IMG/VR virus record: IMGVR_UViG_3300023108_000053
Coordinates: 1 to 43,054 of that record
Strand: one strand, 5' to 3'
DNA from: a virus
DNA: 43,054 bases
The notes under the pieces were generated by a model. It was not told the DNA's origin and did not search any database. It saw only the letters and a program-made list of their open reading frames with translations. The position numbers and the translations under genes were made by a program. Positions 29,483-37,314 of this stretch are shown in pieces (positions within the stretch are counted from its first letter, which is position 1; every line of letters begins with the position of its first letter).

Positions 29483-29770
29483 TCACAAAATCAATTTTTT
29501 TTCTTGAGGGGTAATAATATTACCAAACATCTCTTTATATTTTTGAGATACGCTATCTTGCACCTCTGCCACATAAATGACATGTTTGAGGTTCATGGTG
29601 ATCTCAGGTTCCTCCTTACTGATAACAGTAGCCCATGGAGCAAATCCAATGCTCTGACCAGTAGGAAGAACGACAAGACCATTCTTCACGGTAATGGTGT
29701 CATCGGTTTCAGAGACAACCTCTGCAACGATTTCTTCACCAGTTACAATACGAATTAGTTTTACATTCAT
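29483..29770 (-). CDS. Sm-like small protein, third copy
   Basis: 95 residues: MNVKLIRIVTGEEIVAEVVS and DDTITVKNGLVVLPTGQSIG give five short strands as in LSm/Hfq-type folds, then an Ala/Trp segment and a basic tail. It lies right after gp44 with a four-base overlap. Possible RNA-binding or clamp-loader accessory; not shown. Confidence 0.65.
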   Translation of the reverse strand: MNVKLIRIVTGEEIVAEVVSETDDTITVKNGLVVLPTGQSIGFAPWATVISKEEPEITMNLKHVIYVAEVQDSVSQKYKEMFGNIITPQEKKLIL

Positions 29771-30711
29771 TTGAATTCACACTCCACCATAATTTCAGTT
29801 AATGCTGCTAGGAGATTGATCTCCTGGTCTGCTACGAAAGCAATTTGATACTGATACTTAGCAACAATGAGGACAGCAGCAGCAATGCTAGGACCTTCAA
29901 GGGTGCTATAAAGAGCATCGTAAACACGGCGAAGAAGTACGCTAGGATCATTGTCCAGATTATCAACGACCCACTTACGGACCTCAGGGAAATTCTTTTC
30001 TTTAAGGTTTCTAATAAGATCATTTACAGATACGTCAGAGAACGAAGCAAGGATTGCTGAGTCAATTTTACCACCGACAGCATACCTTTGGCACTCATTT
30101 AGGACACGTCTCCAGTCTGGGAAGTGTTTGTTGATGAGTTGGGCAAGGACTTTCTTATCCGACTCAACACCCTCCGAATCCAAGATTTGCGAGAGACGCT
30201 TGAAGAACTCTGCTGCGATGGCAGGTTTGTGCTTTCCACTGATGGCAAAGTCGATGACGGCACATCTTGAGTGGAGGGGCTCAAGGATTTTGTTTTTGAA
30301 GTTACAGGTGAAAATGAATCGGCAATTGTTATAAAATGCCTCAATGTTTGCCCGTAAGAGGAGCTGTACGTCGTGGGTAGTGTTGTCAGCTTCGTCAATA
30401 ATGATGACTTTGTGCTTAGCATCTGCCGAAAGTGATACGGTCGAAGCAAAGTTCTTTGCTTGATTCCGCACCGTGTCAAGAAATCTTCCTTCATCGGATC
30501 CGTTGATAATAATGTAGTCGCATTCTAGTTGTTCACACAATGCTCTGGCAATAGTAGTCTTGCCAATTCCAGGAGGTCCTGACAAAAGGAGATTAGGAAT
30601 CTCACCTTTATCTAGGAACTCTTGAAACATAGTTTTTGTTTCCTCAGGGAGGATACAATCACTGATGGTTTTGGGTCGATACTTTTCAACCCAGAGAAAT
30701 TCATCACGCAT
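29767..30711 (-). CDS. 44: Clamp-loader large subunit (gp44-like, AAA+)
   Basis: 314 residues from ATG 30711 (MRDEFLWVEKYRPKTISDC). LLLSGPPGIGKTTIA is Walker A (45-52), VIIIDEADN is Walker B, and LHSRCAVIDF carries the SRC arginine-finger motif. It uses ATP to load the gp45 clamp with gp62. The longer frame to 30723 would overlap the upstream gene's end. Confidence 0.96.
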   Translation of the reverse strand: MRDEFLWVEKYRPKTISDCILPEETKTMFQEFLDKGEIPNLLLSGPPGIGKTTIARALCEQLECDYIIINGSDEGRFLDTVRNQAKNFASTVSLSADAKHKVIIIDEADNTTHDVQLLLRANIEAFYNNCRFIFTCNFKNKILEPLHSRCAVIDFAISGKHKPAIAAEFFKRLSQILDSEGVESDKKVLAQLINKHFPDWRRVLNECQRYAVGGKIDSAILASFSDVSVNDLIRNLKEKNFPEVRKWVVDNLDNDPSVLLRRVYDALYSTLEGPSIAAAVLIVAKYQYQIAFVADQEINLLAALTEIMVECEFK

Positions 30712-30713
30712 AA

Positions 30714-31100
30714 TTAAAAACAAAATTCAATGAGTTTTTGACCTACAGCTTGAGGTTTGTCCTCATAGTATAACGCTTCTGCTTCATTATCCCAAGCATC
30801 ATTTGCTATTGTGCCAGGATAATAATTGTTTTTACAGAACTGTGCAGCATGAAGTGCCTCATGATCAACGGTTCTATTAAACTCCAAGATCTGTCTTGGT
30901 TTGTTGGGAAAAACTTCCTTGATAGACTCAGTGCAGACAACAATCATGATTGATTTATTCTCTGCATCCGAAGTTGCAAATCCAGAATAATGCCCTTCGT
31001 CACAAAAACCAACATCTTGATAGACAGGGATATCTGCCTTTCTCAATAGAGCGAGAATAGTTTCTCTCTCTGGTGTGAGATATGGAATGTCGTCAAGCAT
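30714..31100 (-). CDS. Small HExxH putative metallopeptidase
   Basis: 128 residues. VDHEALHAAQF contains HEALH (80-84), the zinc-binding HExxH pattern, and WDNEAEALYYEDKP downstream offers Glu106 or Glu108 as third ligand. The N-terminal half is a small alpha/beta unit. No signal peptide, so it should act inside the cell. A chance HExxH is possible, but the downstream E-x-E-A pattern is typical of zincin-like proteins. It overlaps pebS by eight bases. Confidence 0.6.
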   Translation of the reverse strand: MLDDIPYLTPERETILALLRKADIPVYQDVGFCDEGHYSGFATSDAENKSIMIVVCTESIKEVFPNKPRQILEFNRTVDHEALHAAQFCKNNYYPGTIANDAWDNEAEALYYEDKPQAVGQKLIEFCF

Positions 31101-31722
31101 AACAGAAAAGAAAATCGTTTACCAATTGCTCAGATTTTTCTTTGCCAAACCTATTGCTCAAATAACCACTTACAGGATCCAACTCCTTCATATAGGTGTC
31201 AAAATCTTTGTAAGTTGCATACATGAAGTTCTGGTTGGGTTGCATCAATTCTAGCATCTCCTTGTACGCAAGTAAATATGCCTTGAAATCATCAAGGTAA
31301 TTATTCACTTGATCCATCCTGCACCTTCTCACAAAGATATTCTCTGAGAAATGATTACCTGGTTCAAAGAATCTAAAACTCCCAGTGGCTATTGGTAGAT
31401 CTGGGTGAGAAAAGAGATGATTCTCTACTGGATGTTGAAAGTCAAATACAATGATGACCTTCTTATCAAAGAATCCCATAAGATCCATACCGAAGCACGG
31501 AACATCTCTACCAGTTCTTGGGTAGATGATGTTGTTGTAGATACAGGATTTTTCATCCCAAATCTCAACTTCTCTGGACTTGTTTATGTACTTTTCCTTA
31601 GGTGTCCCATACAACTTAGCAGTCAATCCATCCCACTCAGCCCAAGTAGAGTGATGATAGAGTTCAGGAAAAGTTTCAAAGATGAGTTCCTTGTACCCAT
31701 CCCAAAGATTTTTTACACCCAT
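31093..31722 (-). CDS. pebS: Phycoerythrobilin synthase-type bilin reductase (PebS)
   Basis: 209 residues. The sequence follows phage PebS closely: IIYPRTGRDVPCFGMDLM, KKVIIVFDFQHPVENHLFS, RFFEPGNHFSENIFVRRC and DTYMKELDPVSGYLSNRFG. The two acidic residues needed for proton transfer correspond to Asp80 and Asp182. PebS reduces biliverdin IXalpha to phycoerythrobilin with ferredoxin in two steps. The N-terminus is about 20 residues shorter than the described enzyme. Its role is probably to alter host light-harvesting pigment supply. A PcyX-type enzyme is the main alternative. Confidence 0.88.
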   Translation of the reverse strand: MGVKNLWDGYKELIFETFPELYHHSTWAEWDGLTAKLYGTPKEKYINKSREVEIWDEKSCIYNNIIYPRTGRDVPCFGMDLMGFFDKKVIIVFDFQHPVENHLFSHPDLPIATGSFRFFEPGNHFSENIFVRRCRMDQVNNYLDDFKAYLLAYKEMLELMQPNQNFMYATYKDFDTYMKELDPVSGYLSNRFGKEKSEQLVNDFLFCYA

Positions 31723-32240
31723 GCTGGTTTACGATCAGGTAACCTACGATAATTGTCCTTCACCCAAGGTTTGGAAGAGATGTACATCCTGTAAGCGGTG
31801 AACGTATCAATGCTATCATCAAACTTCCATTCTTCTGGCATGGCACGAGCAAACTCATCTGCCATACAATAGCAAGTGATAGATTTACCAGAGTGTTTGT
31901 GAAACATTTTCTTTGCTTCAAACAGAGTCGGCAGGCAAGAATGCAGTTTACCAAACCTCTGACGATACTCTTCACACAGAGAGAGTCCGTGTGCGATTAA
32001 CCATGCGGTATTATAGTGGTTCTTTGCTGCCCAGACAGTGCAGGGATGATTACGAAACGCACCTTTCTTGGTTGCATAGTATCCACCATCTTTCTTTGGC
32101 AGTGGACCCCAATCATAATACCAGTCGCTGTAGATAATAGAAAGCATCTGACAGCACTCTAGTGGCATCTTCACAATGTGTTTGTCAGGTAAAACCCTGG
32201 CAGACCAGTGAGGACTTTGCTCAGTAACAAAGATGTTCAT
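31713..32240 (-). CDS. Conserved phage protein, possibly a DNA-repair type family
   Basis: 175 residues. MNIFVTEQSPHWSARVLPDK, HIVKMPLECCQMLSIIYSDW, then NHPCTVWAAKNHYNTAWLIA and LCEEYRQRFGKLHSC fit a family found in many phages and bacteria, sometimes named pyrimidine dimer DNA glycosylase, but I cannot confirm that activity. Rich in Trp, His and Cys. It overlaps pebS by ten bases and speD by four. Confidence 0.6.
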   Translation of the reverse strand: MNIFVTEQSPHWSARVLPDKHIVKMPLECCQMLSIIYSDWYYDWGPLPKKDGGYYATKKGAFRNHPCTVWAAKNHYNTAWLIAHGLSLCEEYRQRFGKLHSCLPTLFEAKKMFHKHSGKSITCYCMADEFARAMPEEWKFDDSIDTFTAYRMYISSKPWVKDNYRRLPDRKPAWV

Positions 32241-32596
32241 TCAGGATGACCGTGAGGATCTTCGTCTAAAGGACGTATGAATTGTGATGAAACAATGGAA
32301 CTTGCTTGCATTGAGTCATACATGTATCTTACTGCAGATTCTGGTAGTGTGTGATCTCCACAAGTGAAAACGTCACAAACTGCCATGCACTTCTCTGGCC
32401 AAGTGTGAATACTAATATGAGACTCTGCTAGCAGTGCAACTGCTGTTACGCCATAGGGATCGAACTTATGTGATGAGATGTCCAAGAGTGTGCTCTGTGC
32501 CATTACAGCGGCATTTACAAGGACATTACGAATGTATGATTCATCATCACATAGTGCAAATGGTGTTCCCCTGAGAGTAAAGAGAATGTGTCTCAT
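32237..32596 (-). CDS. speD: S-adenosylmethionine decarboxylase proenzyme
   Basis: 119 residues, short-class SpeD. LLAESHISIHTWPEK contains the cleavage site before Ser59, which becomes the pyruvoyl group; FTCGDH supplies the Cys/Asp region. It makes decarboxylated SAM for spermidine synthesis. speD is a known cyanophage auxiliary gene. The ATG overlaps the previous stop as ATGA. Confidence 0.92.
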   Translation of the reverse strand: MRHILFTLRGTPFALCDDESYIRNVLVNAAVMAQSTLLDISSHKFDPYGVTAVALLAESHISIHTWPEKCMAVCDVFTCGDHTLPESAVRYMYDSMQASSIVSSQFIRPLDEDPHGHPE

Positions 32597-32751
32597 AGTC
32601 GTTTTGCACTACCAATTACCTTTGATTTGGGAACAATTTGTTTAAATTGTTTTTCGGCTTCTATGGAACTCTCTGCAACAATCTCATGATAGAAGTAGTG
32701 AGTTCCATACTCTGGCAGAATATACTTTATCTGCCAACTAGAACTAGCCAT
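32593..32751 (-). CDS. Hidden 52-residue protein between gp45 and speD
   Basis: The ATG at 32751 lies in the last codons of the clamp gene (ATGGCTAG), and the stop overlaps the speD start. The sequence MASSSWQIKYILPEYGTHYF, then SIEAEKQFKQIVPKSKVIGS, has a beta-alpha-beta look. Coupling on both sides supports it. It fills what would otherwise be a 147-base gap. Function unknown. Confidence 0.8.
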   Translation of the reverse strand: MASSSWQIKYILPEYGTHYFYHEIVAESSIEAEKQFKQIVPKSKVIGSAKRL

Positions 32752-33412
32752 TGTAGGTAGAGTCAGGTTCTAAAGCTATGTAGTAGTTCAGACTATAAGA
32801 GTTATTGGTGAACCGTGAAAGAAGTTTGCTTGAGATCACAACATCATAGGAACCAGGAACAATCTTAATGTTCTCAACCTTAAAGTTGAAAGTAAATTCT
32901 TTGTCAGTCTCACCAACAACAATCTCAAACTGGTTGGAATTATCGTTCTTCTTGTCACGAACAACCAGTTTGATTACATCTGCTTCACCAACCACAGCAA
33001 GATCGGGCAGTTGATAGACCTGTGCTGCCTTCAGCAGTTTATCCAGTTGAGTGCTCTCCAGTTGAAATTCAATATCTTCACTGGGCAAACTGATTGCTTT
33101 CTCAGGAGGTGCAACAATCACGCTAGGGTCTGCAAAAGCAAACTTAGCACGAGACTTGCCTTCCTTGATCAGAAGATAAGAATCATTCTTGAAATCAAGT
33201 TCAGGACTCTGGTGAAGTGACAGACCATTCAGGAACTGACTAAGATCGTAGATAGCAAAATCACGATCGAATTCTTCATCAACCTCTGCCTCTGCAAGGA
33301 TGTTCTTCATCACCGAGATGGTGCGAAGTTTAGAACCCTCTTTAACCAGAATAGATTGGTTGATTGAAGAGAAGTTCTTCAGCAGAGTTAGAGTCTTATC
33401 AGAAAGTTTCAT
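32744..33412 (-). CDS. 45: Sliding clamp (T4 gp45-like)
   Basis: 222 residues from ATG 33412 (MKLSDKTLTLLKNFSSINQS), inside the end of the previous gene. LRTISVMKNILAEAEVDEEF, FAIYDLSQFLNGLSL and FEIVVGETDKEFTFNFKVEN fit T4 gp45. It forms a trimeric ring that holds gp43 on DNA and, in T4, also contacts gp33 and gp55 to activate late promoters. Confidence 0.94.
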   Translation of the reverse strand: MKLSDKTLTLLKNFSSINQSILVKEGSKLRTISVMKNILAEAEVDEEFDRDFAIYDLSQFLNGLSLHQSPELDFKNDSYLLIKEGKSRAKFAFADPSVIVAPPEKAISLPSEDIEFQLESTQLDKLLKAAQVYQLPDLAVVGEADVIKLVVRDKKNDNSNQFEIVVGETDKEFTFNFKVENIKIVPGSYDVVISSKLLSRFTNNSYSLNYYIALEPDSTYNG

Positions 33413-33863
33413 AAGGGGTTTCAATTTCATTGTTTTGACCAGAGAAGTGGTAGAGAAGAATTGCGTAGTGGATGATCTTCATGATATCCATTTTAGCAGA
33501 TCCCTTCTTATCATAACGAGATGCATACTTAAGAATGTTACTGCGGCAGAAAGCCTCAGCATCACCCACAGATTCGATAAGATCCAGCGTTTGAATCTTA
33601 GAAGAATAGTGAGCAGAATATGTACGAGTAATATAATCTTCTACTTCCTTAATGGTCATATCTTCGTGATACTTCCATTTAGGATTTGTTTTTTGTGGTT
33701 CCTTATTTGTCATTGCAGACATCATTTCTAAATTAACAGTGTTTACACTATCAAGATAATTTTGGTATTTGTCATCTAATTGCTGAAAATATTCATCTCC
33801 AGCATGGGGTGATTGATCAGCCATATTCAATTCATCATAGAGCAGACTCCAAGCATTCACCAT
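33399..33863 (-). CDS. DUF3310-type protein
   Basis: 154 residues. The C-terminal half fits DUF3310: SAHYSSKIQTLDLIESVGDA, then FCRSNILKYASRYDKKGSAK and a helix. The N-terminus is acidic and flexible. Perfect AGGAGG lies upstream of the ATG, formed by the last codons of the CobS-like gene. Function in phages is unknown. Confidence 0.75.
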   Translation of the reverse strand: MVNAWSLLYDELNMADQSPHAGDEYFQQLDDKYQNYLDSVNTVNLEMMSAMTNKEPQKTNPKWKYHEDMTIKEVEDYITRTYSAHYSSKIQTLDLIESVGDAEAFCRSNILKYASRYDKKGSAKMDIMKIIHYAILLYHFSGQNNEIETPYETF

Positions 33864-33867
33864 TATA

Positions 33868-34953
33868 TCAAACCTCCTGATTCACGTCAACTTCGGAATC
33901 TACGGCATCATACAAACTCAGGAATGCTTGTTTGGTTTCATCATCAAAGCGATTGAGACCAAGATTGATTGCTTTCACTTTATCGTTGAAGATGCTATAT
34001 GCCTTGATGATGTGAATGAGACGACGGGTGCTGATGACTTCATCGATACCACCATCATAGAAGGTCTTACGAATGATGTCTGCCCAATCACACAGACGCT
34101 TGCAGAAGTCAGGAGCAACTACTTTAAGATCACGAGCAACACCTTGCAGAATCTTTGCCTCTACAGCAGTAGGAGGATACTGCTGCTCAAAGGTCAGAGC
34201 AAAACGTTCAAGGAATGCTTCGTTCAGAACATTGGTGCCAATGAAACGACCGTCTTCAGAACCCTTACCCTTAGTATTGGCAGTGGCAATAACGTTGAAT
34301 CCAGCAGCAGGGTGAACCCAACGACCGATCTTCTTGAGGAAGACACCCTTACCTTCTAGAATGGACTGAAGGCAGAGGATTTTATTGGAAGCCAAGTCGA
34401 TCTCGTCAAGGAGAAGGATTGCTCCACGTTCGAGTGCTTCGATGACAGGACCGTTATGCCATGCAGTATTCCCATCAACAAGCCTAAACCCACCGATAAG
34501 GTCATCTTCATCGGTTTCAATAGTAATGTTTACACGAATCAACTCCCGACCCAACTGAGCACAGGCTTGTTCGACCGAGAACGTTTTACCATTACCCGAA
34601 AGACCCGTAATAAACGTGGGATAGAAGGTGTTGGACTGAATAATCTTGCGAATATCGTTAAAGTTACCAAACTTGACGAAGGTATCATCTTTCTGAGGGA
34701 CAAGGTTTTGCTCTACTGCAGGCACAGCAGCGGGTGCTTTGAAAGTTTGTTCCAGTTTTTCTTGGACTGTAAGGTCCCACTTACCACGACCATCTTTGTA
34801 GTCTTCAAGTTTTTTCGTGACGGTAGGATAAGACACACCATTCATCGCACAGTATGCACGAAGATCAGCAGATGTAACATTGTTACCGTACAAACTACGG
34901 AGTTCTACAAGGAGGTTCTCGGTGTTCAAACGGATAGTCATTTCGGAGTTCAT
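33868..34953 (-). CDS. cobS: CobS-like AAA+ ATPase (MoxR class)
   Basis: 361 residues from ATG 34953. Residues 1-70 include NNVTSADLRAYCAMNGVSYP, the usual cyanophage CobS N-terminus. The AAA+ core has ITGLSGNGKTFS (Walker A), GAILLLDEIDLAS (Walker B), NVIATANTKGKG (sensor 1) and LERFALTFEQQYP. It resembles the ATPase of aerobic cobaltochelatase, but also generic MoxR-type chaperones. Its partner would be the VWA protein encoded just before it. The ATG at 34941 would fit the predicted promoter better, with an 18-base leader. Confidence 0.88.
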   Translation of the reverse strand: MNSEMTIRLNTENLLVELRSLYGNNVTSADLRAYCAMNGVSYPTVTKKLEDYKDGRGKWDLTVQEKLEQTFKAPAAVPAVEQNLVPQKDDTFVKFGNFNDIRKIIQSNTFYPTFITGLSGNGKTFSVEQACAQLGRELIRVNITIETDEDDLIGGFRLVDGNTAWHNGPVIEALERGAILLLDEIDLASNKILCLQSILEGKGVFLKKIGRWVHPAAGFNVIATANTKGKGSEDGRFIGTNVLNEAFLERFALTFEQQYPPTAVEAKILQGVARDLKVVAPDFCKRLCDWADIIRKTFYDGGIDEVISTRRLIHIIKAYSIFNDKVKAINLGLNRFDDETKQAFLSLYDAVDSEVDVNQEV

Positions 34954-34965
34954 TTGTATGTATAC

Positions 34966-34971
34966 ATTATA
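34966..34971 (-). promoter_or_regulatory. -10 box TATAAT directly after a terminator, before the CobS-like gene
   Basis: TATAAT lies five bases past the T tract of the hairpin at 34976-34998. No good -35 box is seen at 17 or 18 bases. The start near 34959 would leave almost no leader for the ATG at 34953. Confidence 0.5.
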
Positions 34972-34975
34972 ATCC

Positions 34976-34998
34976 AAAAAAGCGGGTCTTTGACCCGC
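34976..34998 (-). terminator. Intrinsic terminator between the CobT-like and CobS-like genes
   Basis: Minus-strand GCGGGTC pairs with GACCCGC around AAA, then six T. It begins 14 bases past the CobT-like stop at 35012. Confidence 0.92.
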
Positions 34999-35011
34999 AG
35001 TGGACAGTTGC

Positions 35012-37144
35012 TCAAGCGACCATCGCAATGAATTCATTCAGAACTTTCTTGTTCATCTTCTTGGATGCAAGAGACTTCTTGAATGCACTACGGATAGTTG
35101 ATTTCTTAGCACCCTCTTCGACTTCAAACTCGGTACTGTTGGACAGAGCTGTAGAGACCATCAAGAAAAATGCATCGTATCCAGTGTCAGAAAGGGTGGC
35201 AGTCTTTTCCTTTGTCAACTTTGTACAAATAGGATCAATCTTCTTGAAATCATGATTGCAATGCATACGAACCATACGTTTTGCATCACCACTTCCAGCG
35301 ATACGAATGCCGATGAAGTTAACGTTGGGGAAGTTAAGCTTCAGATTCTCAAGCATAGATTGAGTAAACTTCCAGTATTCATATGGGAACAGTGTCATGG
35401 TGCCTGTCTTACGGTCACGGAAGACGGTACGACCATCATCGCAGGTACGCACACCCCAACGACCATCGTCACCATCACCCAACTGGGTAGGGTATTTCCA
35501 CCAGAAAGTACGGTGGAGTGGTTGTGCCTCACCATCAGTGAGAATCACACAATTCACATTTTGCAGACCATGCTGCTTGATAAAGTTAGGGATGATCTCA
35601 TAAAGACAGAGAATACTTTCGTTGAGAGGAGTTCCACTCAGTCCCAAGAAAGGTGCTTGTGGATATGACGTATAGACATACTGACCTTCAAGTTTGAAGC
35701 GTCCTGCACAAATGGAACAGACGTTCCTCCAAATATTCAGGAGTTGCTTTTCAGATTCCTTATTACTCATCTTGCTAGACAACAGATTCATCAATCCGAA
35801 ACGATCTGGCAGAGCAAAAACACCTTCCTCCCTCACAAAGAGTGGTTCATCACCGACAAATTGAGTGGGATTATCCAACGTAAAAGCATACACATCATAA
35901 GGGATATTCACCTTACGGCAGAACCAAATCAGGTTGTACAACTGCTTGATGGTATCTACCAGGCAGTCACTCATAGAACCAGACCAGTCAAGAATGAACA
36001 GAAGTCCATGATTCTTGCCTTCAGGAACAACAGTCACTTTTTTGAAAAGATCGTCATTGTACTTGTAGGTATGTAACTTAGTGCAATCAAGCACACCTGT
36101 CCTTGCAATACTGGAGCGGGAATACTGATTTGCAGACTTCTTCATCTCAAACTCTTTGACCAGATAGTTGACTTCTTTCTGGGCAGACTTCTTAAAACTG
36201 TTGTAATAAGAATCAATGTGATCAAAACATGTATCGGTTCCAATCTGTTCCCACCATTCACCGATACGATCGTGAATATGTTTGTTGGAAGTAATAATAC
36301 GGTGCAGGTTTAACTTAGGACGAGAGACGTAATTGTTCTGCTGTGCATGGGGACTAGAAAGATCTGAGATATTTTCATCAAAAGAATTTTGAGTCTTCAA
36401 CTCTTCTTCAATTTGATCTTCAAATCCACTCTTAGCGTCTGGTTGATCAAAGTCACCAGACATATCATCACTATCCTGTTGATAACTAGGAGTATTCAGG
36501 TCTGCGTCTTCACGAAGTTCTCCTTCTTCAGACTCTTCTCCATCATCGACATCAGTATCTTGAGTGTCTTCTCCGCTTGATGAATTAGCAACTTTCTCTT
36601 GTTGCGTCTCAGGAGACTTCATAAAGAGGAAGATTGCCTTAGCAGCTTCGATTGCTTCCTCAAAAGTTTCTGCTGCAGCAGTTTGATCAACCAGAACCTG
36701 TTCCTCAGGAGTGAATGAAACCTTGAGGAAGGAACCAATTTTGAAATAAAGGTTGACACGATCTGCCAGATTCATTGAGTCAATATCTTCATCAGCAACA
36801 TTGAAGAAATCTTGATCAGAAAGTTCACTGTATCCACGATAGAAGGTCTTGGGAAGACCAGGATATTTACGCTTCATCAACTTCTCAATGCGAGCATCTT
36901 CTGTGATGTTCACAAAACCCATTGGAACACCCTCAACATCCTCATCTGGAGTGAATAGGGCATGTCCAACTTCATGAGACACCAGAAGGTCATACACGGT
37001 CTCAGAAGCACGGTTCCAGACAGGCAAAGTGAGAAGACGACGATGCACGTCAAACGATGCTGTAGAGACCTGCCTGTGCTCAATAATCAGATCTTCAGTA
37101 GCTAAAAGTTTTGCGAGTGTACCTTTGACTTCTTGAACAGACAT
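35012..37144 (-). CDS. CobT-like VWA protein with HExxH motif
   Basis: 710 residues. Near the N-terminus DLLVSHEVGHALFTPDE contains HEVGH (about 57-61), a zincin-type motif. Residues about 195-275 are an acidic linker. The C-terminal half is a von Willebrand A domain: LFILDWSGSMSD has the DxSxS metal-ion (MIDAS) motif, LGLSGTPLNESIL the conserved Thr and VILTDGEAQP the conserved Asp. VWA partners of MoxR-type AAA+ proteins (CobT, ViaA, NorD) show this acidic-linker plus VWA layout, and the AAA+ partner is the next gene. The HExxH end is extra to classic CobT. No clear ribosome binding site at the ATG. Confidence 0.85.
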   Translation of the reverse strand: MSVQEVKGTLAKLLATEDLIIEHRQVSTASFDVHRRLLTLPVWNRASETVYDLLVSHEVGHALFTPDEDVEGVPMGFVNITEDARIEKLMKRKYPGLPKTFYRGYSELSDQDFFNVADEDIDSMNLADRVNLYFKIGSFLKVSFTPEEQVLVDQTAAAETFEEAIEAAKAIFLFMKSPETQQEKVANSSSGEDTQDTDVDDGEESEEGELREDADLNTPSYQQDSDDMSGDFDQPDAKSGFEDQIEEELKTQNSFDENISDLSSPHAQQNNYVSRPKLNLHRIITSNKHIHDRIGEWWEQIGTDTCFDHIDSYYNSFKKSAQKEVNYLVKEFEMKKSANQYSRSSIARTGVLDCTKLHTYKYNDDLFKKVTVVPEGKNHGLLFILDWSGSMSDCLVDTIKQLYNLIWFCRKVNIPYDVYAFTLDNPTQFVGDEPLFVREEGVFALPDRFGLMNLLSSKMSNKESEKQLLNIWRNVCSICAGRFKLEGQYVYTSYPQAPFLGLSGTPLNESILCLYEIIPNFIKQHGLQNVNCVILTDGEAQPLHRTFWWKYPTQLGDGDDGRWGVRTCDDGRTVFRDRKTGTMTLFPYEYWKFTQSMLENLKLNFPNVNFIGIRIAGSGDAKRMVRMHCNHDFKKIDPICTKLTKEKTATLSDTGYDAFFLMVSTALSNSTEFEVEEGAKKSTIRSAFKKSLASKKMNKKVLNEFIAMVA

Positions 37145-37314
37145 CTGAGAACCATTCGTATGTACCCATTATACGAAGAAACCTCCCGTTGCTGGGAGGT
37201 CATGTGACACTTTTTAAAGTGCTTCAAACGTGCCTTTGCTTGACGCAGTGCTTGTGGTTTGAGTTTTCGTTTTTGCTCCTTCTTGGAGTGGTGTTGCCAG
37301 TTTGGTGTGTTCAT
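37102..37314 (-). CDS. Small very basic protein after gp46
   Basis: 70 residues. The ATG at 37314 overlaps the gp46 stop as ATGA. The sequence is strongly basic: SKKEQKRKLKPQALRQAKAR, LKHFKKCHM. The last 20 codons overlap a hairpin, a TATAAT box and the CobT-like start, so they may not be constrained. Possible nucleic-acid binding; not recognised. Confidence 0.55.
   Translation of the reverse strand: MNTPNWQHHSKKEQKRKLKPQALRQAKARLKHFKKCHMTSQQREVSSYNGYIRMVLRCLFKKSKVHSQNF
37168..37173 (-). promoter_or_regulatory. -10 box TATAAT before the CobT-like gene
   Basis: TATAAT follows a hairpin (37181-37200) and is 24 bases before the ATG at 37144. No good -35 box is found. It repeats the hairpin-then-promoter arrangement seen at 26.2 and 35.0 kb. 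Confidence 0.45.
37181..37200 (-). terminator. Short hairpin, possible weak terminator
   Basis: ACCTCCC pairs with GGGAGGT around six bases on the minus strand, followed by TTTCTTCG. The tract is too mixed for a strong terminator, and it lies inside the small basic gene. Confidence 0.4.
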
